A stretch of DNA of 64,000 nucleotides from Pseudooceanicola spongiae (GTDB taxonomy: Bacteria; Pseudomonadota; Alphaproteobacteria; Rhodobacterales; Rhodobacteraceae): assembly GCF_014899185.1 (NCBI RefSeq), contig NZ_CP045201.1:1782501-1846500 (forward strand), written 5' to 3'. Shown piece by piece: positions 25,286-35,293 of this stretch; the stretch's first letter is position 1, and each line of letters starts with the position of its first letter. The position numbers and the translations under genes are program-made. The notes beneath the pieces were generated by a model, which worked only from the letters and a program-made list of their open reading frames with translations, did no database searches and was not told where the DNA came from.

Positions 25286-26074
25286 TCAGGTATTCCGGAT
25301 AATCTTGGAGAACTTGTCGAACAGCGGCTCGTTGGCACAGATGACTTCGCCATCGGCAATGATATTGCCCTCGGGGTTCAGCGGCTGGATGAACCCGCCC
25401 GCTTCGCGCACGATGACAATGCCCGCTGCCATGTCCCAGGGCTTCAGACGACGCTCCCAGAACCCGTCATAGCGACCGGCAGCCACATAGGCCATGTCGA
25501 GCGATGCCGCCCCCCAGCGCCGCACACCGGCACAGGCCGGCAGCAACCGCGCGAGGTCTTTCAGCGTCTCGGGCAGATCGGCGCGCCCGGCAAAGGGCAG
25601 CCCTGTTGCATAGATGGACTCGATCATCCGGATCCGGCCTGAGGCACGGATACGGCTCTCGTTCATCCAGGCGCCTTCGCCCTTCTCGGCCAGGAACATC
25701 TCGTCCTTGGCGGCGTCATAGATGACACCAGCAATGATCTGGCCCTTGTGTTCCAGCGCGATCGACACCGCCCAATGCGGCAGACCGTGCAGAAAGTTGG
25801 TGGTGCCATCCAGCGGATCGACGATCCAGCGCCGGGTCGGATCGTCGCCCGGCTCCTCGCCACCCTCTTCGGCCAGCCAGCCGTAGGTCGGGCGCGCGCC
25901 CATCAACTCGTCCTTGAGGATTTTTTCCGCCGCGATATCGGCGCGGCTGACAAAGTCGCCTGCCCCCTTCATCGAAACCTGAAGGTTCTCGACTTCGCGG
26001 AAATCCTTCACGAGGCTCCGGCCGGCCTTGCGGGCGGCTTTCAGCATGATGTTGAGGTTGGCACTAAAGGGCAT
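25286..26074 (-). CDS. suhB: Inositol monophosphatase family protein (SuhB-like)
   Basis: 262-aa lithium-sensitive phosphatase fold. Metal site 1 is visible as the Glu in WLAEEGGE and as WIVDPLDGTTNFLHGLPHWAVSIA; the second Asp is in LKPWDMAAGIVIVREAGG. The family hydrolyses inositol phosphates and related sugar phosphates, and SuhB also assists rRNA transcription antitermination in enterobacteria. ANLNIMLKAARKAGRSL at the N-terminus is typical of alphaproteobacterial copies. It converges on the rhomboid gene and shares the strand with the upstream MetR-like gene, 65 bp away. Confidence 0.9.
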   Translation of the reverse strand: MPFSANLNIMLKAARKAGRSLVKDFREVENLQVSMKGAGDFVSRADIAAEKILKDELMGARPTYGWLAEEGGEEPGDDPTRRWIVDPLDGTTNFLHGLPHWAVSIALEHKGQIIAGVIYDAAKDEMFLAEKGEGAWMNESRIRASGRIRMIESIYATGLPFAGRADLPETLKDLARLLPACAGVRRWGAASLDMAYVAAGRYDGFWERRLKPWDMAAGIVIVREAGGFIQPLNPEGNIIADGEVICANEPLFDKFSKIIRNT

Positions 26075-26139
26075 GTTGGGGCGGCTCCTTGATCCGAAGT
26101 TGCGCGTATAGACCGCAAGGCCCCGCTTGCCAAGGGGCG

Positions 26140-27114
26140 CTAGGGCGTGGTTTGGCCCTGCCCGCCCGATGCTGTCAATATCGGCGAGGGTGCCGCGGTC
26201 ATCCCCGAGCGGCCGCGTTGCAACTTCACCGCTTCGGTGCGCGCCAGCCGGGTGAAATGCGCCATGAAGGGCTTGGCGGTATCCTCGGCGCGACAGGCCG
26301 CGAACATACGCCGTGTCAGCCCCTTTTCGGTGATCGGCCTGGTGATGTAATCGGAGTGAAATTTCACCTCGCGCAGCACCCAGTCCGGCAGCACCGTGAC
26401 CCCGCGCCCCGAGGCGACCAGCAGCAGGATCACCTCCGTCAGCTCGACCCGCCGGATCGCCGCAGGCTCCACCCCCGCAGGCTCCAGCAGCATCGAAAAC
26501 ACATCGAGGCGCGAGCGGTCCACCGGATAGGTCAGCAGCGTCTCGCCCAGAAAATCTTCCGGTTCTATAAAGGGTTTATCGGCCAGCGGATGCCCGGCGG
26601 CGGCAACGAACAGCGGCGAATAATCAAACAGCGGCGCGAAGGTAATGCCGGGAATATCCTCGGGGTCCGAGGTGATCACCACATCTACCGTCTCACGCTC
26701 CAGCGCCTCGATGGCGCTAAACGCCAGGCCGGGGCGGATGTCGACATCGACGTCATTCCAGGTGTGGCGGAACAGCTCCAGCACCGGCAGCAGCCACTCG
26801 AAACAGGCGTGGCACTCAATGGCGATGTGCAGCCGCCCGGCGCTGCCGTGGCGCAGGTTGTCGAACTCCACCTCCAGCGCCTCGATCTCCGGCAGCACCC
26901 GGTCGGCGACGCGCAACAGCCGCAGCCCGGCCGCCGACAGGCGCATCGGTTTGGTGCGCCGCCCGAACAGCTCCATCCCGACCTGCTCCTCCAACCCTTT
27001 GATCTGATGGCTCAACGCGCTTTGCGTGATGCGCAACAGGTCGGCAGCCTTGGCGAGGCCCCCCGCCTCGTGAATCGCACGGATCGTGCGCAAATGGCGA
27101 AGCTCGATATGCAT
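26140..27114 (-). CDS. metR: LysR-family regulator, MetR-type
   Basis: 324-aa LysR regulator with HTH IRAIHEAGGLAKAADLLRIT then SALSHQIKGLEEQVG, and a C-terminal effector domain with CHACFEWLLPVL and ITSDPEDIPGITFAPLFDY, as in MetR. MetR senses homocysteine and activates methionine biosynthesis genes. Assignment rests on these segments and on its divergent position beside metF. The Pro/Ser-rich last ~20 residues appear non-conserved. Confidence 0.88.
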   Translation of the reverse strand: MHIELRHLRTIRAIHEAGGLAKAADLLRITQSALSHQIKGLEEQVGMELFGRRTKPMRLSAAGLRLLRVADRVLPEIEALEVEFDNLRHGSAGRLHIAIECHACFEWLLPVLELFRHTWNDVDVDIRPGLAFSAIEALERETVDVVITSDPEDIPGITFAPLFDYSPLFVAAAGHPLADKPFIEPEDFLGETLLTYPVDRSRLDVFSMLLEPAGVEPAAIRRVELTEVILLLVASGRGVTVLPDWVLREVKFHSDYITRPITEKGLTRRMFAACRAEDTAKPFMAHFTRLARTEAVKLQRGRSGMTAAPSPILTASGGQGQTTP

Positions 27115-27147
27115 CTTGTCCCGGACTCATGAAGATCGTGAATATTA

Positions 27148-27198
27148 TGAAGTTGTCTCATGTCAGCGGCTTTGTCACAAGAGATCAACTGACATGAG
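27148..27198. promoter_or_regulatory. Candidate MetR site and inverted repeat upstream of metF
   Basis: TGAAGTTGTCTCA at 27148-27160 matches the MetR consensus TGAA-N5-TTCA at all but one position. Overlapping it, CTCATGTCAG (27157-27166) is perfectly repeated in inverse as CTGACATGAG (27189-27198), ending nine bases before the metF ATG. The long inverted repeat could form an RNA hairpin in the metF leader or be a second regulator site. Confidence 0.55.
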
Positions 27199-27207
27199 GC
27201 TTCCCAG

Positions 27208-28074
27208 ATGACCGTTCCTGCCGTTTCCTTTGAATTCTTCCCGCCGAAAAACCTTGAGGCGTCCTTCAAGCTCTGGGACACCGTGCAGGTTCTGGCCCCC
27301 CTCGCGCCGCGCTTCGTCTCCGTCACCTACGGCGCGGGCGGCACCACGCGCGATCTGACGCGCGACGCCGTGGCGACGCTGCACAAGCACATGGGCCTGA
27401 ACACTGCCGCCCACCTGACCTGCGTCAACGCCACCCGCGAAGAAACCCTCGCCGTGGCCGACAGCTTTGCCGAGGCGGGCGTGACCGAACTGGTCGCCCT
27501 GCGCGGCGATCCCCCCAAGGGCGCGGGCCAGTTCTCGGTCCACCCCGGTGGCTTCGCCAATTCAATCGAGCTGGTCGAAGCCCTTGCCGACAAAGGCAAA
27601 TTCACCATCCGCGTCGGGGCCTATCCCGAACCGCACCCCGAATCTGCCGACACCGCCGCCGATGTCGCCTGGCTGAAGCGCAAGTTTCAGGCCGGCGCGG
27701 ACGAGGCCATCACCCAGTTCTTCTTCGAGACCGAGACCTTCCTGCGCTTCCGGGATGATTGCGCCCGCGCCGGCATCACCAAGCCCATCGTCCCCGGCAT
27801 CATGCCGATCGAGAACTGGAAGGGCATGCGCAAATTCGCCGCCGGCTGTGGCGCGGCCTTCCCCGACAGCCTGGTCGACATGTTCGAGAAAGCCGACCGT
27901 GACGGGCGCGCCGACCTGCTGGCCACCGCGCTGTGCACCGAAATGTGCGACCGTCTGCTCTCTGAGGGGGTCGAGAACCTGCACTTCTATACGCTCAACA
28001 AGCCCGAACTGACCCGTGATGTCTGCCACGCCCTCGGTGTGACGCCTCAGTCACGGCTGGAAAACGTCGCGTAA
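27208..28074 (+). CDS. metF: 5,10-methylenetetrahydrofolate reductase
   Basis: 288-aa FAD-dependent TIM-barrel enzyme reducing methylene-THF to methyl-THF for methionine synthesis. Landmarks are SFEFFPPK at the N-terminus with the catalytic Glu, SVTYGAGGTTRD, AHLTCVNATREE, LVALRGDPP and the FAD-binding QFFFETETF region, PIVPGIMPIENW. Length is typical of bacterial MetF. GAGG lies 9 nt before the ATG. It is divergent from metR. Confidence 0.96.
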   Translation: MTVPAVSFEFFPPKNLEASFKLWDTVQVLAPLAPRFVSVTYGAGGTTRDLTRDAVATLHKHMGLNTAAHLTCVNATREETLAVADSFAEAGVTELVALRGDPPKGAGQFSVHPGGFANSIELVEALADKGKFTIRVGAYPEPHPESADTAADVAWLKRKFQAGADEAITQFFFETETFLRFRDDCARAGITKPIVPGIMPIENWKGMRKFAAGCGAAFPDSLVDMFEKADRDGRADLLATALCTEMCDRLLSEGVENLHFYTLNKPELTRDVCHALGVTPQSRLENVA

Positions 28075-28140
28075 TAAATCCGCATTGCGGTTGTGCGTTT
28101 CACCCTGCGGGAATAGCCTTTTCCGCAGGGAGGATCTGAC

Positions 28141-28587
28141 ATGACCGAAACCACACGAAAACCGCTCAGCGGGCTTGATTCGCTGCGGGCGATGCTGGCC
28201 GGCAAAGGCCGCGCTCCGGCCATCTCGGCGACGCTGAACTTCAAGGCGGTTGCGGTCGAGGAGGGCGTTGTCACCTTCACCGGCACCCCGCTTGAGGCCT
28301 TCACCAATCCCATCGGCACCGTGCATGGCGGCTGGTATGGTGCGATCCTCGACAGTTGCATGGCCTGCGCGGTCTTCAGCAAACTGCCCGCAGGCACCGG
28401 CTACACCACGCTTGAGTACAAGGTGAACATCATCCGCCCAATTCCGTTGGGCACCGAGGTGACAGCCACCGGCACCGCCCAGCACGTCGGCCGTTCAACC
28501 GGCGTCGCGGTGGGAGAGATTCGCGGCGTTGATGGCCGTCTCTATGCCACCGGATCGACCACCTGCATCGTCATGTCGCAAGGCTAG
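28141..28587 (+). CDS. PaaI-family hotdog thioesterase
   Basis: 148-aa single hotdog-fold acyl-CoA thioesterase. NPIGTVHGGWYGAILDSCMACA contains the HGG segment on the central helix, and TTLEYKVNIIRPIP plus GRSTGVAVGEIRGVDG complete the fold. The substrate is probably an acyl- or aryl-CoA. A hairpin with arms CCCTGCGG (28103-28110) and CCGCAGGG (28123-28130) uses part of the GGGAGG ribosome binding site, so translation might be dampened by structure. It lies 66 bp after metF on the same strand. Confidence 0.87.
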   Translation: MTETTRKPLSGLDSLRAMLAGKGRAPAISATLNFKAVAVEEGVVTFTGTPLEAFTNPIGTVHGGWYGAILDSCMACAVFSKLPAGTGYTTLEYKVNIIRPIPLGTEVTATGTAQHVGRSTGVAVGEIRGVDGRLYATGSTTCIVMSQG

Positions 28588-28602
28588 CCCAGCGCCCCCG
28601 GT

Positions 28603-29664
28603 TCAGGCCAGTTGGCCCTGCGTCGGATAGGTGCCGCGCGCGATGGCGCTGTCGTGCAGCCGCTCCGACGGGTCGGCCCCGACAACGCGCGGTTTGCGCA
28701 GCAGGAACAGCTTGGAAATGCCGCGCCATTGCCCCAGCGAGGGCGCATCGACATCCAGCACGAAGCGGTCGCGCCAGCCTGCAGGCAGCGCAAGCTGGCG
28801 CAGCTCGGCCTGCCCCAGCATCCAGACCAGCGGAATATTGGCCAAGGGGCGCGCCGCCTCGAATCCGCCAAGCTGCCCTCCGACATCACCGTGCGTGCCC
28901 GCGAACCAGACCTGCTCCAGCCGCCCGGCCCAATGCGGATCGCTTTCCCACATCACCGGCGCATAGACCTGCCGCGTCTCCTCCAGCGCCAGCGCGTGAA
29001 AGCCCGATTTGACGCAGGACGACAGCGCGTGGTTGTGAAAGCCGTGCCGGTTTTCGGCCAGTTTCCACACAAAAGGCAGCCGCAGCCCCAGCGATTTCAC
29101 CGTATCAAAGGCGCCAATCATCTCGATCTCGACCGACGCATGGCAATAGCCACTGGCAAAGCGGTCGATCACCGTCTGGTCATAGCATTCCTGATAGAGC
29201 CGATAGGCCTGACGCACATTACGCTCGGTCGCCTGCGGCGCGCGCAGCAGCCCGATCCGGTCGATGATCCCGGCGAGCGAGCGTGCCGCATAGGCGCCGC
29301 GCGAATAACCGAACAGAAACACCCGGTCGCCGGGACGATAGCGCGAGGCAAGATGCCCATAGGCGCGCTGGATCTGGCGGTTGATGCCGCGCCCCAGCAG
29401 CACATCCATCGTGCTGCGCCAACTGGTCCACTGGATGCCCGCCTCGTAATAGACGCTCATCCCCGCCCCGGCCTTTTCGCCCACCAGCTTGTAGATCAGA
29501 CCGGCGTTCGTCTCCTGCCCGAAATCGAGCGAGGACATCGTGCCGTCGAGGATGATCACATGGTTGACGCTGCCGCGCTGCGGGCGCGCAGGCACACGTT
29601 TGGTGCGGCGCAGCCACTCGGGCCGCGCCTTTGCTATGAACCGCTTAAGCCGCCCGGTTCGCAT
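28603..29664 (-). CDS. DUF2235 alpha/beta-hydrolase-like protein
   Basis: 353-aa protein with VNHVIILDGTMSSLDF near residue 33 and the nucleophile elbow VFLFGYSRGAYAARSLAGII (G-Y-S-R-G). These are the DUF2235 hallmarks; the family includes type VI secretion phospholipase effectors (Tle1-like) and many uncharacterised housekeeping relatives. The N-terminal ~30 residues are basic, without a clear signal peptide. No T6SS genes are nearby, so an effector role is not supported here. Its ATG lies inside the end of the upstream CoxL-like gene (20-nt overlap), which suggests translational coupling. Confidence 0.85.
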   Translation of the reverse strand: MRTGRLKRFIAKARPEWLRRTKRVPARPQRGSVNHVIILDGTMSSLDFGQETNAGLIYKLVGEKAGAGMSVYYEAGIQWTSWRSTMDVLLGRGINRQIQRAYGHLASRYRPGDRVFLFGYSRGAYAARSLAGIIDRIGLLRAPQATERNVRQAYRLYQECYDQTVIDRFASGYCHASVEIEMIGAFDTVKSLGLRLPFVWKLAENRHGFHNHALSSCVKSGFHALALEETRQVYAPVMWESDPHWAGRLEQVWFAGTHGDVGGQLGGFEAARPLANIPLVWMLGQAELRQLALPAGWRDRFVLDVDAPSLGQWRGISKLFLLRKPRVVGADPSERLHDSAIARGTYPTQGQLA

Positions 29665-31954
29665 TGTCCCGATCCGTTTTCTGTAGCAGCGCCCAGACGC
29701 GGCCCGGCGTGAAGGGCATGTCAGCCCGTGTCACGCCGCGTGTCGCCAGCGCATCCATCACCGCATTCGCCGCCGCCGCCATCGAGCCGACAGTCCCGGC
29801 CTCGCCACAGCCCTTCATCCCCATCGGGTTGGCCGTCGAGGGCACGGGCGCCGTATCGAAATCGATCATCGGCACGTCCCCTGCGCGTGGCATGGCGTAA
29901 TCCATGAAGGACGCGGTCAGCAGCTGGCCGTCCTCATCGTAGGTCACATTCTCCATGAAGGCCTGACCGACGCCCTGCACGACACCGCCATGCACCTGAC
30001 CTTCGGCCAGCACCGGGTTAATCATATTGCCGAAATCATCAACCACCGTGTACCGTTCCAGCGTCACGGCGCCCGTGTCAGGATCAACCTCAACCTCGGC
30101 GACATGGGCCCCGTTGGGATAGGAGCGCCCGGGCAGCGTTGCCTTTTCTTCCTGCACCAGCAGTTCGGCCCGCCCATCCTCGCGCGCCATTTCGGCGACG
30201 TCGAGCATGGTTGGCGCGGCGTTGCTGCCCTTGATGCGGAAACTCTCGTCGTCAAAGCTGACGTCCTCAACCTTGACGCCCATCTTCTCGGCGACAAAGC
30301 CGGTAAACACCTCGACCAGAGTCTTGACCACCGCCAGCGTCGCGTTGCTCTGCGTCGTGACCGAGCGCGAACCGCCCGTGCCGCCGCCGGTCGCAATCCG
30401 GTCGCTGTCGCCCTGAATGACGCGAATCATCTCCATCGGGATGCCGGTCTGATCGGCGAGGAAACGGGCATAGACCGTCTCGTGACCCTGACCGTTGGAT
30501 TGTGTCCCGACATAGATGTTCACCGTCCCATCCGCATTGAATTCGACCTTCGCCGTTTCAGAAGGATCGCCCAGGATGCTTTCGATATAGTAACAGAGTC
30601 CAATGCCACGCATTTTTCCCGCCGCCTCGGAGGCCGCGCGCCGTTCGGCAAAGCCTGCCCGGTCGGCAATGCCTTCCACCTTGTCCAGCAATCCGTTGAA
30701 ATCGCCCACGTCGTACAACTCACCTGAGACGGTCTTGTAGGGGAACGCATCAACGGGGATAAAGTTCTTGCGCCGCAGCTCCCACGGATCAACTTTCAGG
30801 GCGCGGGCGGCGTAATCCATCGTGCGCTCCAGCAGATAGATCGCCTCGGGGCGGCCCGCACCGCGATAAGCGTCGGTCGGGGTGGTGTTGGTGTAGTAGC
30901 CCTCGGACTCCAGCAGCGCCGTCTTGATGTCATAGACGCCGGTCAGCACCCGCCCGAACAGAAAGCTCTGGATCAGCTGCCCGAAGTTGGAGTTGTAGGC
31001 GCCAAGGTTATAGCGCGTCTTCACGTGATAGCCGGTGATCTTGAAGTCTTCGTCAAATCCCATGGCGACCTCATGCACGAGGTCACGCGCGCCGTTGTCG
31101 CTCAGCATCGATTCCGTGCGATCGGCGATCCAGCGCACCGGGCGCCCCAGCTCACGCGACGCGAAAGCGCAGAGGGCATATTCGGGATAGAGCTTGGCCT
31201 TCATGCCGAAACCGCCACCGACATCGGGGTGCGTCACGCGCACGTCCTCCTCGGGCAGGTTCAGCAGACGCGCCAGTTCCTTGCGTGGCCCCCAGACGCC
31301 CTGCCCGCCAAAGGACAGGTGCATCCGCGCGCCGTCCCATTCAGCGAAACAGCCGCGCGGCTCCATCGAGACGACCATGACGCGGTTGTCGGTCACTTCG
31401 GTGCGCACCACATGGGCCGAGCCCGCCAGCGCCGCCTCGATCCCATCCTCGTCGCCCAGCGCAAAGTCCACGCCACGGTTGCCCGGCACATCGTCATGCA
31501 CATCGGCATTGCCCGCACCGGGGATAACCTCGACCTCCAGATCATCGTAATCCAGCTCGATCATCTCGGCGGCGTCGCGCGCGGCGGTCAGGCTCTCGGC
31601 GATGATCAGCGCCACGGCCTCACCGACAAAGCGCAGCTTGCCCTCGGCCAGCAGCGGATAGCGCGGGCTCTTGCCCTTGCCACCATCGCGCGTGCCGACC
31701 AGCACCGCCGACAGGCCTTCGGTCAGACCCGCCGCCTTCAGATCCTCGACGCTGGCGACCATATGCACGCCCTCGGCCTCGCGCGCGGCGTCCAGATCCA
31801 GCGTGGTGATCGTGGCATGGGCCACGGGCGAGCGGAGCAGATAAGCAAACAGCGCCCCCTTGGGCGTGATGTCATCGACATAGCCCCCGGTGCCCGACAC
31901 CAGCCGCACATCCTCGACCCGTTTCACTGGCTGACTGCGTCCGAACTTTTCCAT
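29645..31954 (-). CDS. Molybdopterin-binding hydroxylase large subunit, CoxL form II-like
   Basis: 769-aa large subunit of the xanthine dehydrogenase / aerobic CO dehydrogenase family. The active-site loop reads TPTDAYRGAGRPEA; AYRGAGR is the signature of form II (the CO-specific form I has AYxCSFR). Other cofactor segments are GGGFGMKAKLYPEY, SNGQGHETVYA, GDSDRIATGGGTGGSRS and MGMKGCGEAGTVGS. Form II enzymes usually oxidise unknown aldehydes or heterocycles, not CO. The ATG at 31954 follows GGGGAGC; the longer frame from 32062 is not family-like. The FAD (CoxM) and FeS (CoxS) subunit genes are not adjacent, so it is an orphan in this window. It is divergent from valS. Confidence 0.92.
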   Translation of the reverse strand: MEKFGRSQPVKRVEDVRLVSGTGGYVDDITPKGALFAYLLRSPVAHATITTLDLDAAREAEGVHMVASVEDLKAAGLTEGLSAVLVGTRDGGKGKSPRYPLLAEGKLRFVGEAVALIIAESLTAARDAAEMIELDYDDLEVEVIPGAGNADVHDDVPGNRGVDFALGDEDGIEAALAGSAHVVRTEVTDNRVMVVSMEPRGCFAEWDGARMHLSFGGQGVWGPRKELARLLNLPEEDVRVTHPDVGGGFGMKAKLYPEYALCAFASRELGRPVRWIADRTESMLSDNGARDLVHEVAMGFDEDFKITGYHVKTRYNLGAYNSNFGQLIQSFLFGRVLTGVYDIKTALLESEGYYTNTTPTDAYRGAGRPEAIYLLERTMDYAARALKVDPWELRRKNFIPVDAFPYKTVSGELYDVGDFNGLLDKVEGIADRAGFAERRAASEAAGKMRGIGLCYYIESILGDPSETAKVEFNADGTVNIYVGTQSNGQGHETVYARFLADQTGIPMEMIRVIQGDSDRIATGGGTGGSRSVTTQSNATLAVVKTLVEVFTGFVAEKMGVKVEDVSFDDESFRIKGSNAAPTMLDVAEMAREDGRAELLVQEEKATLPGRSYPNGAHVAEVEVDPDTGAVTLERYTVVDDFGNMINPVLAEGQVHGGVVQGVGQAFMENVTYDEDGQLLTASFMDYAMPRAGDVPMIDFDTAPVPSTANPMGMKGCGEAGTVGSMAAAANAVMDALATRGVTRADMPFTPGRVWALLQKTDRDNANRAA

Positions 31955-32241
31955 GACTGGTGCTCCCCTTGTTCCGGTTTTGGCCGCGCTTTGCGTCGGG
32001 CCTGATCTCATCGCAGGCGACACTACCCCCTGACCCGCCACTGTCCAGAGGGGCGGCGTCACTTCCTCTTGTCCGGCCCCGTCTCAGTGCCAAAAATCGC
32101 GCGCAATGCGCAGAGGCCGCCCGCCTCTTCCCCTTTGCGCCCCAATTCGTTATTTCCTGCGCAAAGGCCCGGGGCATCCCGGGCCCCCCTCCTGTCAAAG
32201 ACGGCGGCCCATCGCGGGGCGCGAACACGGAAAGACCGACC

Positions 32242-35169
32242 ATGGCCATGGAAAAGACCTTCGACGCCGCCGAGGCGGAAAGCCGCATCTACGCCGCATG
32301 GGAAGCCGCAGGGGCCTTCAAGGCCGGTGCCAACGCCAAACCCGGCGCCGAGACGTTCAGCATCATGATCCCGCCGCCCAACGTCACCGGCGCGCTGCAT
32401 GTGGGCCACGCCTTCAACAACACGCTGCAGGACATCCTGACGCGCTGGCACCGCATGCAGGGGCACGACACCCTCTGGCAGCCGGGCCAGGACCACGCCG
32501 GGATCGCCACCCAGCTGCAGGTCGAGAAAATGCTGGCCGCCCAAGGCCTGCCGCCCCGCCGTGACATGAGCCGCGAAGATTTCCTCGCCAAGGTCTGGGA
32601 ATGGAAGGGCCAGTACGGCCACACCATCGTCGAGCAGCTCAAACGCCTCGGCTCCTCCTGTGACTGGTCGCGCAACGCCTTCACCATGGCCGGCGCCCCC
32701 GGTGATCAGCGCACCGGCCACGAGAATTCGCCCAACTTCCACGATGCCGTGATCCGCGTCTTCGTCGACATGTACAACAAGGGCCTGATCTATCGCGGCA
32801 AGCGTCTGGTCAACTGGGACCCGCACTTTGAAACCGCCATCTCGGATCTTGAGGTCGAGAACACCGAAACCCCCGGTTTCATGTGGCATTTCAAGTACAA
32901 GCTCGCCGGTGGCGAGACCTACACCTATGTCGAAAAGGACGAGGACGGCGAGGTCCTGTTCTCCGAGGATCGCGATTACATCTCCATCGCCACCACCCGC
33001 CCCGAAACGATGCTGGGCGACGGCGCTGTCGCCGTGCACCCCGATGACGCGCGCTATGCGCCCATCGTCGGCAAGATGGTGCATCTGCCGCTTTGCGACC
33101 GCCTGATCCCCATCGTGACGGACGAATACCCCGAGATGGACTTCGGCTCGGGTGCGGTGAAGATCACCGGCGCGCATGATTTCAACGACTATCAGGTCGC
33201 CAAACGCGCCAATCTGCCGATGTACCGCCTGCTCGACACCCGCGGCGCGATGCGCTCGGACGGCGAGGATTACGAGACCTGCGTCCACCGCGCCCGCGAA
33301 ATCGCCGCCGGTGCCGAGGCGAGCGAGATGGAGATCGACTCCCTCAACCTCGTCCCCGAAAAGTACCGCGGTCTGGATCGCTACGAGGCCCGCAAGCTTG
33401 TGGTCGAGGATATCACCGCCGCCGGCCTCGCCGTCATGGTGCCGCAGAACGACGAACGCCTCGGCCACAACGCCGTGCCCCCCATCGCCTCGGAAGAAGG
33501 CGGAGAAGAGCCCGAGCTGCAGCTGGTTGCGCTGGTCGAACCCAAGATGATCATGCAGCCCTTCGGTGACCGCTCCAAGGTGGTGATCGAGCCGATGCTG
33601 ACCGACCAGTGGTTCGTCGACACCGACCAGATCGTGCAACCCGCACTGGACGCGGTGCGGTCTGGCCGCACGAAAATCATGCCGGAATCGGGCGAGAAGA
33701 CCTATTTCCACTGGCTTGAGAACATCGAGCCCTGGTGCATCTCGCGCCAGCTCTGGTGGGGCCACCAGATCCCGGTGTGGTTCGACGAGGACGGCAAGCA
33801 ATACTGCGCCGCCTCCGAGGCCGAGGCGCAGGCCATGGCCCCCGGCAAGGTGCTGACCCGCGACCCCGACGTCCTCGACACCTGGTTCTCCTCCGGCCTC
33901 TGGCCGATCGGCACCCTCGGCTGGCCAAACTGGGACGAGAGCACCTCGAAATACTTCCCGACCTCGACGCTGATCACCGGCGAGGACATCCTGTTCTTCT
34001 GGGTCGCCCGGATGATGATGATGCAACTTGCCGTCGTCGACGACATCCCCTTCGACACCGTCTATCTGCACCAGCTGGTGCGCGACGAGAAGGGCAAGAA
34101 GATGTCGAAAACCACCGGCAACGTCATCGACCCGCTGGTGATCGTCGATGAATACGGCGCCGACGCGCTGCGCATGACCAATGCCTCCATGGCGGCCATC
34201 GGCGGCGTGCTGAAGCTGTCGGAAGAGCGCATCAAGGGCTACCGCAACTTCGGCACCAAGCTCTGGAACGCCACCCGCTTCGCCGAGATGAACGGCGTCT
34301 ACGAGGCCGGCGCGCCCTCCTCCGAGATCCCGGTCGCCACCGCCACGGTCAACAAGTGGATCATCGGCGAAACCGCCCGCATCCGCGAAACGGTGGATAC
34401 CGCCCTTGCGGCCTACAAGTTCAACGACGCCGCCCTCGGCCTCTATGCCTTCGTCTGGGGCAAGGTCTGCGACTGGTATGTCGAGCTTGCCAAACCCCTG
34501 CTGTTCGATGAAGCCCCCGAACGGGCCGAGACGCAGAAGGTCATGGGCTGGGTGATCGACCAATGCCTGATCATGCTGCACCCCATCATGCCCTTCATCA
34601 CCGAAGAGCTCTGGGGCACCACTGCGCCGCGTTCCAAGATGCTGGTGCACGCCGACTGGCCGACCTACACGACCGACCTCATCGACGCAGATGCCGACCG
34701 GGAAATGAACTGGGTCGTGGCGCTGATCGAAGACATCCGCTCGGCCCGCGCGCAAATGCACGTTCCCGCCGGTCTGCAGGTGCCCCTGGTCGTCACCGGC
34801 ATGGACGAGGCCGCCACCACCGCCTGGAGCCGCAATGAGGCGCTGATCACCAAGCTCGCCCGCATCGACACGCTGACGACGGTGACCGAGATGCCCAAAG
34901 GCACGATCACCATCCCCGCCGACGGCGCCACCTTCGGCCTGCCGCTGGCCGACATCATCGACGTCGCCGAAGAAAAGACCCGGCTCGAGAAATCCCTGGC
35001 CAAGCTCGCCAAGGAAATCAACGGCATGGCCGGCCGCCTGAAGAACCCCAAGTTCGTCGAAAGCGCGCCTGACGAGGTGGTCGAGGAAACCCGCGCCAAC
35101 CTCGCCGCCCGTCAGGACGAGGAAGAAAAGCTCAAGGCCGCCCTGGCCCGGATGCAGGAACTCGGCTGA
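32242..35169 (+). CDS. valS: Valyl-tRNA synthetase
   Basis: 975-aa class I aminoacyl-tRNA synthetase. The HIGH-type motif is [15 protein letters not shown] (residues ~45-58), KMSKS is [15 protein letters not shown], the CP1 editing domain lies between ([17 protein letters not shown]), and the C-terminal coiled-coil arm is [20 protein letters not shown]. The ATG at 32242 has GGAAAG upstream; an upstream in-frame extension to 31960 lies in Pro/Arg-rich sequence and was rejected. Confidence 0.97.
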   Translation: MAMEKTFDAAEAESRIYAAWEAAGAFKAGANAKPGAETFSIMIPPPNVTGALHVGHAFNNTLQDILTRWHRMQGHDTLWQPGQDHAGIATQLQVEKMLAAQGLPPRRDMSREDFLAKVWEWKGQYGHTIVEQLKRLGSSCDWSRNAFTMAGAPGDQRTGHENSPNFHDAVIRVFVDMYNKGLIYRGKRLVNWDPHFETAISDLEVENTETPGFMWHFKYKLAGGETYTYVEKDEDGEVLFSEDRDYISIATTRPETMLGDGAVAVHPDDARYAPIVGKMVHLPLCDRLIPIVTDEYPEMDFGSGAVKITGAHDFNDYQVAKRANLPMYRLLDTRGAMRSDGEDYETCVHRAREIAAGAEASEMEIDSLNLVPEKYRGLDRYEARKLVVEDITAAGLAVMVPQNDERLGHNAVPPIASEEGGEEPELQLVALVEPKMIMQPFGDRSKVVIEPMLTDQWFVDTDQIVQPALDAVRSGRTKIMPESGEKTYFHWLENIEPWCISRQLWWGHQIPVWFDEDGKQYCAASEAEAQAMAPGKVLTRDPDVLDTWFSSGLWPIGTLGWPNWDESTSKYFPTSTLITGEDILFFWVARMMMMQLAVVDDIPFDTVYLHQLVRDEKGKKMSKTTGNVIDPLVIVDEYGADALRMTNASMAAIGGVLKLSEERIKGYRNFGTKLWNATRFAEMNGVYEAGAPSSEIPVATATVNKWIIGETARIRETVDTALAAYKFNDAALGLYAFVWGKVCDWYVELAKPLLFDEAPERAETQKVMGWVIDQCLIMLHPIMPFITEELWGTTAPRSKMLVHADWPTYTTDLIDADADREMNWVVALIEDIRSARAQMHVPAGLQVPLVVTGMDEAATTAWSRNEALITKLARIDTLTTVTEMPKGTITIPADGATFGLPLADIIDVAEEKTRLEKSLAKLAKEINGMAGRLKNPKFVESAPDEVVEETRANLAARQDEEEKLKAALARMQELG

Positions 35170-35221
35170 GGCGACCGGCTCAAATGAAATCGGGACGCGC
35201 GCATGGTGCGGGCGTCCCGAA

Positions 35222-35254
35222 GCCTCCGGCGGGGATATTTGAAACAGGGAAACA
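35222..35254 (+). repeat. Dispersed intergenic repeat arm (variant with ACAGGGAAACA end)
   Basis: Starts GCCTCCGGCGGGGATATTTG and ends in ACAGGGAAACA. It is inverted relative to 35578-35605, which carries TGTTTCCCTG and ATATCCCGGG; the two arms bracket the DUF2842 gene. Confidence 0.65.
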
Positions 35255-35293
35255 CACAGGTGGCGCCAGCTTCCCTGTCCCTGTCCTAAAGGG

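Noticed and set aside
27115..27207. SAM or SAH riboswitch upstream of metF
   Set aside because: The leader is only 93 bp and I could not fit the conserved cores of SAM-I, SAM-II or SAH riboswitches; a MetR site explains the position better.
31960..32241. N-terminal extension of valS
   Set aside because: The added 94 residues lie in the divergent promoter region, are Pro/Arg-rich and unlike ValS; the ATG at 32242 has a ribosome binding site.
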